From Gaiellasilicea sp963731615 (lineage in GTDB: Bacteria > Actinomycetota > Thermoleophilia > Gaiellales > Gaiellaceae): a DNA stretch of 64,000 nt. Positions 35,209 to 42,539 of this stretch are shown here, piece by piece. The notes under the pieces were generated by a model. It ran no database searches. It was not told the origin of the DNA and worked only from the letters and a program-made list of their open reading frames with translations. The position numbers and the translations under genes are program-made. The DNA lies in NCBI GenBank assembly GCA_963731615.1, contig CAVSWD010000009.1:124001-188000 (forward strand), written 5' to 3'. Position 1 is the stretch's first letter. The number at the start of each line of letters is the position of its first letter.

Positions 35209-35955
35209 GGTGATGTCGCGTCTACGGGTTCGCCAGATGCCGGCGGCGCCGAGGAGCGCGATCCAACCGAGGGAGACCGCGACTGCGGGCCAGTAGTCGA
35301 GCAGGTCTTCCCCGCCCGTACCGTCAGCGCCGTCGAGCGCCCGAAACGGCAGGTACTCGTAGACGACGTCGATGTCGAGCAGAGTGAACAGGCCCCAGAG
35401 GAGAGTCTCGCCGAGAAAGATCCAAACGAGCGTCCCCACCAGCGCAGCCACCTGGCTGTGCACGACGGTGCCGATCGCGACGCCCATCAGCGCCCACAAG
35501 ACGACGGCAAAGAACGCCTCTGCGACCTGGGCCTGAACGTCGGCGTTGCCGAGGTGTGTAGTTGCGTCGACGATCGCGAGCCAGGGCAACGAGACGGCCG
35601 CGGTTACGAGCAGCGCCAGGAACGCGAACCCGATCGCAACGATCAGCGTCGCGATCGTCTTCGCCCCGATCACGCGCTCACGGTGCGGGGCGGCCAGGAA
35701 CGTCGGCGTCGTCGTACCGTGGCGGAACTCGGTCGTGACCACGGTGATCCCGAGGATGATCGCGAGCAGCACCGTGATCCCGATCGTGTCGGCGAGATCG
35801 ACTTGGAACTGGACGGTGCTGCGGTCGGAATCCTCGGTGGACCCGATCTGCCCGGCGGCAGCGATCCCCGTCAGCAGCGTGATCACGATCAGGAATGCCC
35901 ACCAGCTCCGGGTGGTTCTGATCTTCAGCAACTCGGAGCGGATGAGCGCCGTCAC
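35206..35955 (-). CDS. ABC transporter permease (ABC-2 / NatB-type)
   Basis: 249 residues from the GTG at 35955, which overlaps the ATPase stop (GTGA). Six membrane segments with a short N-terminal cytoplasmic lead (LIRSELLKIRTTRSWWAFLI) and the permease hallmark TTEFRHGTTTPTFLAAPHRERV. It forms an exporter with the ATPase encoded just upstream. The substrate is unknown; lipids, peptides or antibiotics are typical of the class. Confidence 0.85.
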   Translation of the reverse strand: MTALIRSELLKIRTTRSWWAFLIVITLLTGIAAAGQIGSTEDSDRSTVQFQVDLADTIGITVLLAIILGITVVTTEFRHGTTTPTFLAAPHRERVIGAKTIATLIVAIGFAFLALLVTAAVSLPWLAIVDATTHLGNADVQAQVAEAFFAVVLWALMGVAIGTVVHSQVAALVGTLVWIFLGETLLWGLFTLLDIDVVYEYLPFRALDGADGTGGEDLLDYWPAVAVSLGWIALLGAAGIWRTRRRDIT

Positions 35956-36836
35956 TCGGTCGTCTCCCCGCCGGTGAGTTCCAGGAAGACCTCTTCGAGC
36001 GTCGCGCTCTCGACCGTCAGCTCGTGGAGGACGATCCCGTTCGCGGCCGCGAGCTCGCCGACCTGCTCCGGGGGAAGGTCGACCGCGAGCGCACCGTCGA
36101 CGTCCGTGACGGACGCGCCTTTCCCCGCCAGCAGCTCGCGCAGACGTTGCGGGTCCGGCGTCCGGACACGAGTCGCTCCCTGCGCACCCGCAAGAACCTC
36201 CGCGACCGATGCTTGCTGGATCAGCCGGCCACGGTGGATGATCACGACCCGGTCTGCCGTCTGTGCGACCTCGGAGAGGACGTGACTCGAAACGAGCACC
36301 GTTCGCCCCTCGGCCGCGAGCGAGCGAAGGAGATCGCGTAGCCACCTGATCCCGGCCGGATCGAGGCCGTTCGCGGGCTCGTCGAGCACGAGCACCTCCG
36401 GGTCGCCGAGCAACGCCGTGGCGAGCCCGAGCCGCTGGCGCATCCCGAGCGAGTAGCCCTTGACGCGCCGCTTCGCGGCGGCGCTCAGCTCGACGAGCGT
36501 CAGCACCTCTTCGACCCGCGACGCCGGCAGCCCGGCCGCAGCAGCCTGCACGCGGAGGTGATTCCGCCCGGAGCGGCCCGGATGCACCTCGCTCGCCTCG
36601 AGCACGGCGCCGACACGATGGAGCGGGCGGTCGAGCTGCCGGTACGGCTGGCCGAGCACGGTCGCGCTCCCCGCGTCGGGGTGGACGAGCCCGAGGACCG
36701 AGCGCAGCGTCGTCGACTTGCCGGCCCCGTTCGGGCCGAGGAAGCCGGTGATCGTCCCCGGCTCGACGCGGAAGGAGAGGCCGGCGACCGCCTGGGTCTT
36801 GCCGAAGCGCTTGCTGAGATCGACGACCTCGATCAA
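35952..36836 (-). CDS. ABC transporter ATP-binding protein
   Basis: 294 residues. The TTG at 36836 overlaps the yjbQ-type stop (TTGA), so I use it rather than a longer frame that only exists because the upstream gene is frameshifted. Walker A is GPNGAGKSTT, the signature is YSLGMRQRLGLA and Walker B is VLVLDEPANGLDPAG. A C-terminal regulatory domain follows. It powers the permease encoded downstream on the same transcript. Confidence 0.9.
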   Translation of the reverse strand: MIEVVDLSKRFGKTQAVAGLSFRVEPGTITGFLGPNGAGKSTTLRSVLGLVHPDAGSATVLGQPYRQLDRPLHRVGAVLEASEVHPGRSGRNHLRVQAAAAGLPASRVEEVLTLVELSAAAKRRVKGYSLGMRQRLGLATALLGDPEVLVLDEPANGLDPAGIRWLRDLLRSLAAEGRTVLVSSHVLSEVAQTADRVVIIHRGRLIQQASVAEVLAGAQGATRVRTPDPQRLRELLAGKGASVTDVDGALAVDLPPEQVGELAAANGIVLHELTVESATLEEVFLELTGGETTE

Positions 36837-37232
36837 GCGAGTGCAGTCACGTAGATCGAGCGCTCGCGCGGGCCGTCGAACTCGCAGAGGAAGATGCCCT
36901 GCCAGGTGCCGAGCGCGAGCCCGCCGTCCCGGACTGGCACGAGCACGTCCGAGCCCATGAAGGCGGCGCGGATGTGGGTCGGCGCGTTCTCCTCGCCCTT
37001 CCTCCACGTGCTGCCACGGCCAGTCCGCGGAGACGATCCGCTCGAGCGCGGCCTCGAAGTCGCGCGCGACCGCGGGGTCGGCGTGCTCGTTGATCGTGAT
37101 CCCGGCGGTCGTGTGCGGGACGTAGACGAGCACCGCCGAGGCGCCGTTCAGCTCACCGACGGCCGCGCGCACCTGCTTCGTGACGTCGACGAGCTGGCTG
37201 CGACGATCCGTCTTGACCCGGAACTCCTGCAC
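36833..37232 (-). CDS. YjbQ/UPF0047 family protein, one apparent frameshift
   Basis: 132 residues after repair. The N-terminal half (KTDRRSQLVDVTKQVRAAV, VPHTTAGITINEHADPAVARD) and the C-terminal half (NAPTHIRAAFMGSDVLVPV, LGTWQGIFLCEFDGPRERS) lie in different frames, joined at a CCC run (36996-36998) with one base too many. The three histidines and the glutamate of the family are intact. Members show weak thiamin-phosphate-synthase activity, but the true role is unknown. It diverges from the HEAGH peptidase gene with overlapping -10 elements. Confidence 0.82.
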
Positions 37233-37238
37233 GGCGCG

Positions 37239-37245
37239 TATCCTA
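37239..37245. promoter_or_regulatory. overlapping divergent -10 elements
   Basis: The heptamer TATCCTA holds TATCCT on the plus strand (37239-37244), seven bases before the GTG at 37252. It also holds TAGGAT on the minus strand (37245-37240), seven bases before the GTG at 37232. Both genes lack a Shine-Dalgarno, and polymerase cannot sit on both at once. Confidence 0.5.
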
Positions 37246-37251
37246 GGGGCC

Positions 37252-38752
37252 GTGAGCGAAGGGGCGTTCTCAGACCGTGAGCTCGACGGCTATCGCGCCG
37301 GCGCAGACCGCTTCATCGCCGAGCTCGACGAGGAGTACTACCTCCACTACGCCGGCCTGAAGCCGGAGTTCGAGCTGCGGGCGATCTACGAGCGCCATGC
37401 CGATCTGATCGACCTGCCGACCGTCAAGCGGCTCGGCCAGTCGGTCGTCGGGCGCGAGAACCTGGAGCTCTTCCGGTTCGGCTGCGAGGGCTACTTCGGC
37501 GAGCTGACACGCGAGCACGCGGAGAAGATCGCCGAGCTCGAGGCGTCGTTGGAGACGCCGCACGAGGGCGAGACGGTCGGCTACCGGATGCTGCCACCGA
37601 CGATCGCCAACACCGCCGACCGCGACACGCGCGCCCAGACTCGAGGAGGCGCGGAACGACCTGACGGAGGAGCACCTCAACCCGCTCCACCTCGACGCCG
37701 TGCAGCAGATCCAGCGCGCCGTCCCCGAGCTCGACGCGGCGACCTACTTCCACCTCTACCGCGACCGGTTCAACTACGACCTCGAAGGACTCGCCGCTCA
37801 GTGCCGTTCGTTGCTCGACTCGACCGAGCGGCTTTACGAGGACTCGATGGACCGTGCGCTTCGCGAGCGCGTCGGGATCGGGCTCGCCGAAGCGGAGCGC
37901 CACGACATCCGCCGTTTCTTCCGCGGCTCCAGCTGGGACGAGGCCTTCCCCGCCGACCGAATGCTGCCGGCGTTGCGTGGCACGCTCGCGAATCTCGGCA
38001 TCAATCTCGACGAGCAGTCGAACGTCCATCTCGACGTCGAGGAGCGTCCGACCAAGAGCCCGCGCGCCTTCTGCGCTCCGATCGAGATCCCGGGCAAGGT
38101 GATGCTCGTGATCCAGCCACAGGGCGGGCCGGACGACTGGTACGCGCTCTTCCACGAGGCCGGCCACACCGAGCACTTCGCCTTCACCAACCCCGATCTC
38201 CGGATGGAGGAGAAGCGGCTCGGCGACAACGCTGTCACCGAGGGCTGGGCGATGCTCTTCGACCACCTGATCGACGACCGCGCCTGGCTCTCGAGCATGC
38301 TCAGCTTCCCGCGGCCCGACCAGTTCGCAGCGGAGGGGGCGGTGCAGCTGCTCTTCTACGTCCGCCGCTACTGCGCCAAGCTGCTCTACGAGATCGAGTT
38401 CCACGCCGCGACCGATCCGACGCAGCTCCGCAGCCGCTACGTCGAGCTGCTCGGCGACGCGCTCAAGGTCGAGCCGAGCCCGACGGACTACCTGGCCGAC
38501 ATCGACACGGGCTACTACGTCACCTCGTACCTGCGAGCCTGGGCGGTCGCGGCTCAGATGACGACGTTCCTGCGCGAGGAGTTCGGCACCGACTGGTTCA
38601 AGCGGCGCGAGGCCGGCTCGCTCCTCACCGATCTCTGGGCGCTCGGCCAGAAGCCCAACGCCGACGAGCTGCTGCAGGACGTGACCGGCGCCCCGGTCGA
38701 GATGGAGGCGATCGCGGAGCAGGTCCGCGCCGCCATCCCGGCGACGGCCTAG
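37252..38752 (+). CDS. M3-like HExGH metallopeptidase family protein, one apparent frameshift
   Basis: 499 residues after removing one C from a CCC run at 37634-37636; the text then joins ADRDTRARLEEARNDLTEE. The zinc motif HEAGHTEH lies near residue 300 and is followed by ENxVTEGWAMLFDHL, as in M3/oligopeptidase relatives. The protein is all helical and lacks the N-terminal parts of the PepF gene at the left edge, with which it shares little beyond the motif. Substrate unknown. It is divergent from the YjbQ gene and convergent with ferritin, overlapping it by four bases. Confidence 0.8.
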
Positions 38753-39282
38753 AGCGCGCCGCCGGCAGCCGGAGGTGCGCCGGCCTCGCGCCCTCGGTCG
38801 CGCCGCCACTTCGCGCGCGAGATAGTCCTCGATCATCATCACGTTGTCCTTCGAGCGTTCGACGACGGCGAGCAAGCGCCCCCATCGACGAGACCTCCTC
38901 GCGCTGCTCCTGCAGGAACCAGTGCAGGAACTGCTCGCCGACGAGGTCGCCTTCGGTGCGGGCGAGCCTGCACGAGCGCCGAGATCTGGTCCGTGACACG
39001 CTGCTCCTGCTCGAGCGCGAGCCGCACCGGCTCGACGACGTCCGCGAACGACGGTCTGCGGCGCGTCGACGCCGGGGATCAGCACGTCTGCTCGCCCGCG
39101 TCGAGCAGGTACTGGACGATCATCATCGCGTGATTTCGCTCCTCGACCGCCTGCCGGTAGAAGTGCGCGGCGAGGCGCGGCAGCGTCTGCGCGTCGTAGT
39201 GGACTGCGATCGCGACGTACTGCTGTGAGGCGGCGAACTCGTGCCCCACTTGCTCGTTCAACCCGTCGGGAAAGGCGGCCAT
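38749..39282 (-). pseudogene. ferritin, reading frame broken five times
   Basis: The start gives FPDGLNEQVGHEFAASQQY and AVEERNHAMMIVQYLLDAGE with the ferroxidase Glu and Glu-x2-His ligands. The rest lies in shifting frames: DVLIPGVDAPQTV, FADVVEPVRLALEQEQRVTD, LARTEGDLVGEQFLHWFLQE, LLAVVERSKDNVMMIEDYL and GREAGAPPAAGGAL. Breaks are near 39090, 39050, 38968, 38880 and 38790. Netting one missing and four extra bases gives 176 residues, an ordinary actinobacterial ferritin. Every piece is conserved, so dense sequence error is more likely than a decayed gene. It would store iron in a 24-mer. Confidence 0.8.
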
Positions 39283-39288
39283 GCGCCG

Positions 39289-39313
39289 ACTCTAGCGCCT
39301 TGCCGGATAGCAT
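39289..39313. promoter_or_regulatory. divergent leaderless -10 elements (ferritin / rhomboid)
   Basis: TAGAGT on the minus strand (39294-39289) ends six bases before the ferritin ATG at 39282. TAGCAT on the plus strand (39308-39313) ends seven bases before the rhomboid GTG at 39321. Confidence 0.45.
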
Positions 39314-39320
39314 CGGCCCG

Positions 39321-40002
39321 GTGTTGCCGCTCCGCGACAACGTGCCGACACGGACGTTTCCGATCGTCACGGTGGCGCTGATCGCGGCGAACGTGTTCGT
39401 CTGGGTGCTGTACCAGCTTCCCGATCTGCAGGGCTCGGTGGACGAGCTCGCTTACCACCCTTGCGAGGTCGAGGGCTCGTGCCCGACGATCGGCCAGGGC
39501 TGGCTCCTGACCTGGCTCACGTCGATGTTCATGCACGGCACCTGGGCGCACCTGCTCGGCAACGTGCTCTTCCTGTGGATCTTCGGCAACAACGTCGAGG
39601 ACGCGCTGGGCAAGGTTCGCTATCTCTGCTTCTTCGTCGCAGGCGGCCTGGTGGCGATCGTGACGCAGACGATCGTGACGCTTGCCTACGCGACGGATGC
39701 AGAGGCGACGATCCCGCACGTGGGGGCGAGCGGCGCCATCTCGGCCGTGCTCGGTGCCTACCTGATCCTGCTGCCGCGCGCGATGGTGCTGACGCTCATC
39801 TTCTTCGTCCTGCGGGACGTCCCGGCGGTGCTGTTCCTCGGCATCTGGTTCCTCTTTCAGCTGCTCGAAGGCAGCTCGTCGCTCGCTCTACCCCGCGGCC
39901 GGCGGTGGCGTCGCGTTCTTCGCGCACATCGGCGGTTTCGTCTTCGGCCTAGCCACGGTCAAGCTCCTCCAGCAGCGCCAGCCGCTGGCCCCCAGGTACT
40001 GA
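39321..40002 (+). CDS. rhomboid-family intramembrane serine protease, one apparent frameshift
   Basis: 226 residues after repair. Six membrane segments; SMFMHGTWAHLLGNVLFLWIF is the conserved early stretch, the catalytic serine is in GASGAISAVLGAY and the histidine in FFAHIGGFVFG. The last part is reached by a shift of one base near 39870-39889, after which the text ends PLAPRY before a TGA at 40000-40002. Without the correction the frame runs on into the next gene and makes a false rhomboid-zincin fusion. It cuts membrane-spanning substrates; targets are unknown. Confidence 0.87.
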
Positions 40003-40010
40003 CCGAGCTG

Positions 40011-40310
40011 ATGACCTTCGAGGAACATGTACGCGCCACGCTCGACTCGCTGCCGCCGCAGGTCGCGAAGGCGCTCGAGAACGTCGCCGTCGTCGTCGAG
40101 CAGGAAAACCGGGAAGAACCCGATCTCTACGGCCTCTTCGACGCGCCGGAGTACATGCCGGCCAAGATCTCGATCTACCAGCGACCGCTCGAGGAGGATT
40201 TCCCCGATCCGGCCGAGCTCGAGGAGCAGATCCGGATCACCGTCCTCCACGAGCTCGCACACTACCTCGGCTTCGAGGAGGGTCGGATCTCGGAACTGGG
40301 CTACGAATAA
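40011..40310 (+). CDS. zincin-like metallopeptidase family protein (DUF1025-type)
   Basis: 99 residues from the ATG at 40011, eight bases after the rhomboid stop. It reads MTFEEHVRATLDSLPPQVAK, then a short region PEYMPAKISIYQRPLEEDF and the zinc motif VLHELAHYLGFEEGRI (HExxHxxG) near the end. Small zincins of this type are common beside other genes in Actinomycetota; the substrate is unknown. It probably shares the rhomboid transcript. Confidence 0.85.
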   Translation: MTFEEHVRATLDSLPPQVAKALENVAVVVEQENREEPDLYGLFDAPEYMPAKISIYQRPLEEDFPDPAELEEQIRITVLHELAHYLGFEEGRISELGYE

Positions 40311-40383
40311 GCAGATTGTTGTGTTTCTGTTCAGCCTGCGGCGAAGCTGGAATCGGCGCGGCCGGAACGTCGTTTCAAAGAGC

Positions 40384-40626
40384 ATGACGACGATTCCCGA
40401 GATTCACGCAGAGATCGAGCGCCTGAGCGAGGTCCGCACGGAGCTGTGGCAGCAGCTCTCGTACGGCCGGCAGCAGGCGGTGATCGACGAGATCAAGCAC
40501 ATCGACGAGCAGCTGGTCGCGCTCTGGAACGAGCACCGTGCCGAGCGCGCACGCATCCGCTTCGGCGAGCGCGACGAGATCGTCCGCCGAGCCCGCCAGG
40601 AAGAGCGGCTGGAGCGCGCCGCCTAA
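40384..40626 (+). CDS. small coiled-coil protein of unknown function
   Basis: 80 residues, MTTIPEIHAEIERLSEVRTE onward, nearly all helix with heptad-like hydrophobics and many charged residues (HIDEQLVALWNEHRAERARI). A weak AAAGAG sits upstream of the ATG at 40384. No family recognised. It precedes another coiled-coil gene by 19 bases but the latter seems to have its own promoter. Confidence 0.6.
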   Translation: MTTIPEIHAEIERLSEVRTELWQQLSYGRQQAVIDEIKHIDEQLVALWNEHRAERARIRFGERDEIVRRARQEERLERAA

Positions 40627-40631
40627 CGCAG

Positions 40632-40637
40632 TACGAT
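40632..40637 (+). promoter_or_regulatory. leaderless -10 (TACGAT) of coiled-coil gene
   Basis: TACGAT ends eight bases before the ATG at 40646. No Shine-Dalgarno is present. Confidence 0.45.
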
Positions 40638-40645
40638 CGGCCCGG

Positions 40646-41512
40646 ATGGGTCTGATGGGGTCACGCGGCAAGCACGAGCCTCCGGACATCGAGTCGGAGC
40701 GCGCCGCACTGCACCGCCAGCGCGCCGAAGCGGCCGCCGAGCTCGACACGCTGAAGCGCACGCTGAGCGAACGCGTCAAGCAGGTGCAGGAACGAGAGCG
40801 CGAGCTCACCGACATGCTGGCTCGGGTCGAGAAGCGTGAACAGAAGCTGGCGGCGTCCGAGGAGCGAAACTCGCGGCTGGCGGCCGCCCGCCTGCGCCTG
40901 TCGGAGGCGAAGGAAGCACGTGCGGCGAAGCACGTCGAGGAGACGGCACCGCCGGTGGGAGAAAGTGTTGATTCAACACAAACTCCCGAAGCGAACGCCG
41001 CGGCGGCGCTGCTCGCGGCGCGCGAGGCCGCCTGCGACGAGCGCGAAACCGCGCTCGCGAAGCGGGAATCCGACCTCGAGACCCGGCTCAGCGAGGCCGA
41101 CGCGCGAGCTGCCGAACTGGAAGCACGCGAGGCCGCGCTGGAAGAAAGTGTTGAATCAACACAAAGTCCCGATCCCGCACCGACCGCGAGCGCCGAGGAG
41201 CTCGAGCGGGTCGAGGCGAGGCTCGCCGAACTCGGAGAGGCCGAGCAGGCGTTCGCGCGCACCCAGGCCGAGCTCGCTGCCCGCAGCGACGCACTGGCCG
41301 TGCGCGAGGAGGGTGTCGCCGCCGCCGAGCGGGCGCTCGCAACGAAGCTGTCCCCGCCGGGCGAGGACCTGGAAGCGCTCGAGGCGCGGATCCGCCGGCT
41401 CGAGCAGGGCGGCCCCCAGGAGCAGGAGCAGCAGACGTTCAGCTCCGGCCTGCGCGCGCTCCAGGAGCGCGGGCTCCGCCCCGGACGGAAGCCGGATGAG
41501 CCTCTACACTGA
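40646..41512 (+). CDS. long coiled-coil protein with two palindromic DNA inserts
   Basis: 288 residues, almost wholly alpha-helical and charged (AALHRQRAEAAAELDTLKRT, REAACDERETALAKRESDLE), with no membrane segment. Two short breaks in the helix read ESVDSTQTPE and ESVESTQSPD. These are encoded by near-identical AT-rich stretches, each holding the 15-base palindrome GTGTTGAWTCAACAC (40965-40979 and 41146-41160). The codon content there differs sharply from the flanks, as if the DNA sequence rather than the protein were under selection. Role unknown; the gene lies just before tRNA-Ala. Confidence 0.7.
   Translation: MGLMGSRGKHEPPDIESERAALHRQRAEAAAELDTLKRTLSERVKQVQERERELTDMLARVEKREQKLAASEERNSRLAAARLRLSEAKEARAAKHVEETAPPVGESVDSTQTPEANAAAALLAAREAACDERETALAKRESDLETRLSEADARAAELEAREAALEESVESTQSPDPAPTASAEELERVEARLAELGEAEQAFARTQAELAARSDALAVREEGVAAAERALATKLSPPGEDLEALEARIRRLEQGGPQEQEQQTFSSGLRALQERGLRPGRKPDEPLH
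40965..40979. repeat. palindrome GTGTTGATTCAACAC, copy 1
   Basis: A perfect 7-base inverted repeat around one base, inside a coding region, with matching flanks (GAAA before, ACAAACTCCC after the core) to copy 2 at 41146. Confidence 0.6.
41146..41160. repeat. palindrome GTGTTGAATCAACAC, copy 2
   Basis: Differs from copy 1 only in the central base. It lies 181 bases downstream and in the same reading frame phase relative to the gene (ESVxSTQ in both). Confidence 0.6.
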
Positions 41513-41521
41513 GCCCCGAAC

Positions 41522-41594
41522 GGGGCGTTAGCTCAGCTGGGAGAGCGCCGCCTTTGCAAGGCGGAGGTCGCCGGTTCGATCCCGGCACGCTCCA
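41522..41594 (+). tRNA. tRNA-Ala (anticodon TGC)
   Basis: 73 bases fold as a full cloverleaf. The acceptor stem pairs GGGGCGT with ACGCTCC and includes the G3-U70 pair that identifies alanine tRNA. The D-arm has TAGCTCAGCTGGGAGAGC, the anticodon loop reads TTTGCAA in a GCCGCC/GGCGG stem, and the T-arm has GGTTCGATCCC. The 3' CCA is not encoded. Confidence 0.96.
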
Positions 41595-41660
41595 TTGCTT
41601 GCGATGGAGGAGATCCGCGGAAGCGGATTCTCCGATCGCGAAGATCCCTGAAGCGGCCAG

Positions 41661-41740
41661 GCCGCTTCGCGGCGTGGCCGGTTCGCTTGCGGCGTGGCCG
41701 GTTCGTCTCGCGGCGTGGACGGCGCTTCGCGGCGTGGCCG
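41661..41740. repeat. four tandem 20-bp GC-rich repeats
   Basis: Units at 41661-41680, 41681-41700, 41701-41720 and 41721-41740 share the core CGCGGCGTGGCCG with a few changes. The block lies between tRNA-Ala and the tatA stop, and no gene covers it. Confidence 0.7.
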
Positions 41741-41748
41741 GCGGTCAG

Positions 41749-41949
41749 TTAGTCCTTTTGGGCGTTCGACTCGTCTTCCGGTGCTTCGAGGGTGCGGCGG
41801 ACGTCGTCGCGCGGGTCGACGTCGGCGACCGTCTCCTTGACCTCGCGGACGCCGCGGCCGAGCGAGCGCGCGATCTCCGGGATCCGCTTCGAGCCGAACA
41901 GCAGCAGCAGGACGATTCCCAGCGCGATCAGCTCCCAATGGCCCGGCAC
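41749..41949 (-). CDS. tatA: twin-arginine translocase subunit TatA/TatE
   Basis: 66 residues. One N-terminal membrane helix (HWELIALGIVLLLLFGSKRI), the conserved FGxKRIPEIARSLGRG amphipathic helix and an acidic C-terminal tail. TatA forms the pore that carries folded proteins with RR signals across the membrane. TatC is not in the window. TAAGCT at 41956-41961 ends six bases before the GTG, so the transcript is probably leaderless. Confidence 0.9.
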   Translation of the reverse strand: MPGHWELIALGIVLLLLFGSKRIPEIARSLGRGVREVKETVADVDPRDDVRRTLEAPEDESNAQKD

Positions 41950-41955
41950 AGACCC

Positions 41956-41961
41956 AGCTTA
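41956..41961 (-). promoter_or_regulatory. leaderless -10 (TAAGCT) of tatA
   Basis: TAAGCT read on the minus strand ends six bases before the GTG at 41949. Confidence 0.5.
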
Positions 41962-42041
41962 GAAAAATCCGCCGCGAGGATGACCCCGAATCGTCGTCAC
42001 GGCCGACGATGCCGTCGCAGCCTCGGCGTAAGTTGCTCCTC

Positions 42042-42176
42042 ATGAAGCGCACGCTCCTCTTGATCCTTCTCGCCCTCGGGCTCATCGTGCTCGCGGTCGG
42101 TGGCTGGGCAATCCAGGGTCTTCGCTGGACTCTGGGTGGCGGCCGGGATCGACGCGAGCGCCTTGCCACGGCATGA
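42042..42176 (+). CDS. 44-residue membrane microprotein
   Basis: Starts MKRTLLLILLALGLIVLAVG, a single hydrophobic helix, then WAIQGLRWTLGGGRDRRERL with a basic C-terminus. The hexamer TAAGTT at 42029-42034 ends seven bases before the ATG. Its stop overlaps the next start (ATGA), which supports translation. Unknown function. Confidence 0.55.
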   Translation: MKRTLLLILLALGLIVLAVGGWAIQGLRWTLGGGRDRRERLATA

Positions 42177-42535
42177 TTCGCGTCATGGACGCGAAACTCG
42201 TGGACGAGTCGCTCAGCGGATCCTGGCTGTCGTCGCGGCTCGGCGTCGGCACGCAGCGGCTCGACGCGATGCGCCGAGCCGGCGAGCTGCTCGGCGTCCG
42301 CCGAGCCGGTGGGCAGGACTACCTCTATCCGGCGTGGCAGTTCGCGCCTGACGGCAGCCCGCTGCCGGTGATCCACCGGCTCGTGCAGGCGGGCCGAGGC
42401 GCAGGAATGAGCGACGAGCGCCTGTACGAGGTGCTCGCCGCGCGCACGGGAATCTCCGGCGACGAGCGCCTGGCCGACGCGTTGCGGGCGGGCCGCGACG
42501 AGTACGTGCTCTCGGTGATCCACAGCTCGAGCTAA
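42173..42535 (+). CDS. MbcA/ParS/Xre-antitoxin-like protein, unknown function
   Basis: 120 residues. The N-terminal part SSRLGVGTQRLDAMRRAGEL looks like a short helix-turn-helix, and the C-terminal part (LYPAWQFAPDG, LPVIHRLVQAGRGAG, DERLADALRAGRDEYVL) resembles the toxin-binding half of MbcA/ParS antitoxins of RES toxins. No RES toxin is next to it, so this is either an orphan or a related regulator. It is translationally coupled to the microprotein before it. Resemblance only, no search run. Confidence 0.55.
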   Translation: MIRVMDAKLVDESLSGSWLSSRLGVGTQRLDAMRRAGELLGVRRAGGQDYLYPAWQFAPDGSPLPVIHRLVQAGRGAGMSDERLYEVLAARTGISGDERLADALRAGRDEYVLSVIHSSS

Positions 42536-42539
42536 CGCG

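Noticed and set aside
35952..37232. YjbQ-ABC ATPase fusion
   Set aside because: Only exists because of an extra base at 36996-36998; corrected, YjbQ stops at 36833 and the ATPase starts at 36836.
39225..40310. Rhomboid-zincin fusion protein
   Set aside because: The join depends on a one-base shift near 39880; in the corrected frame rhomboid ends at 40002 and the zincin has its own ATG.
41661..41740. Possible CRISPR array
   Set aside because: The repeats are directly tandem with no spacers and no cas gene is present.
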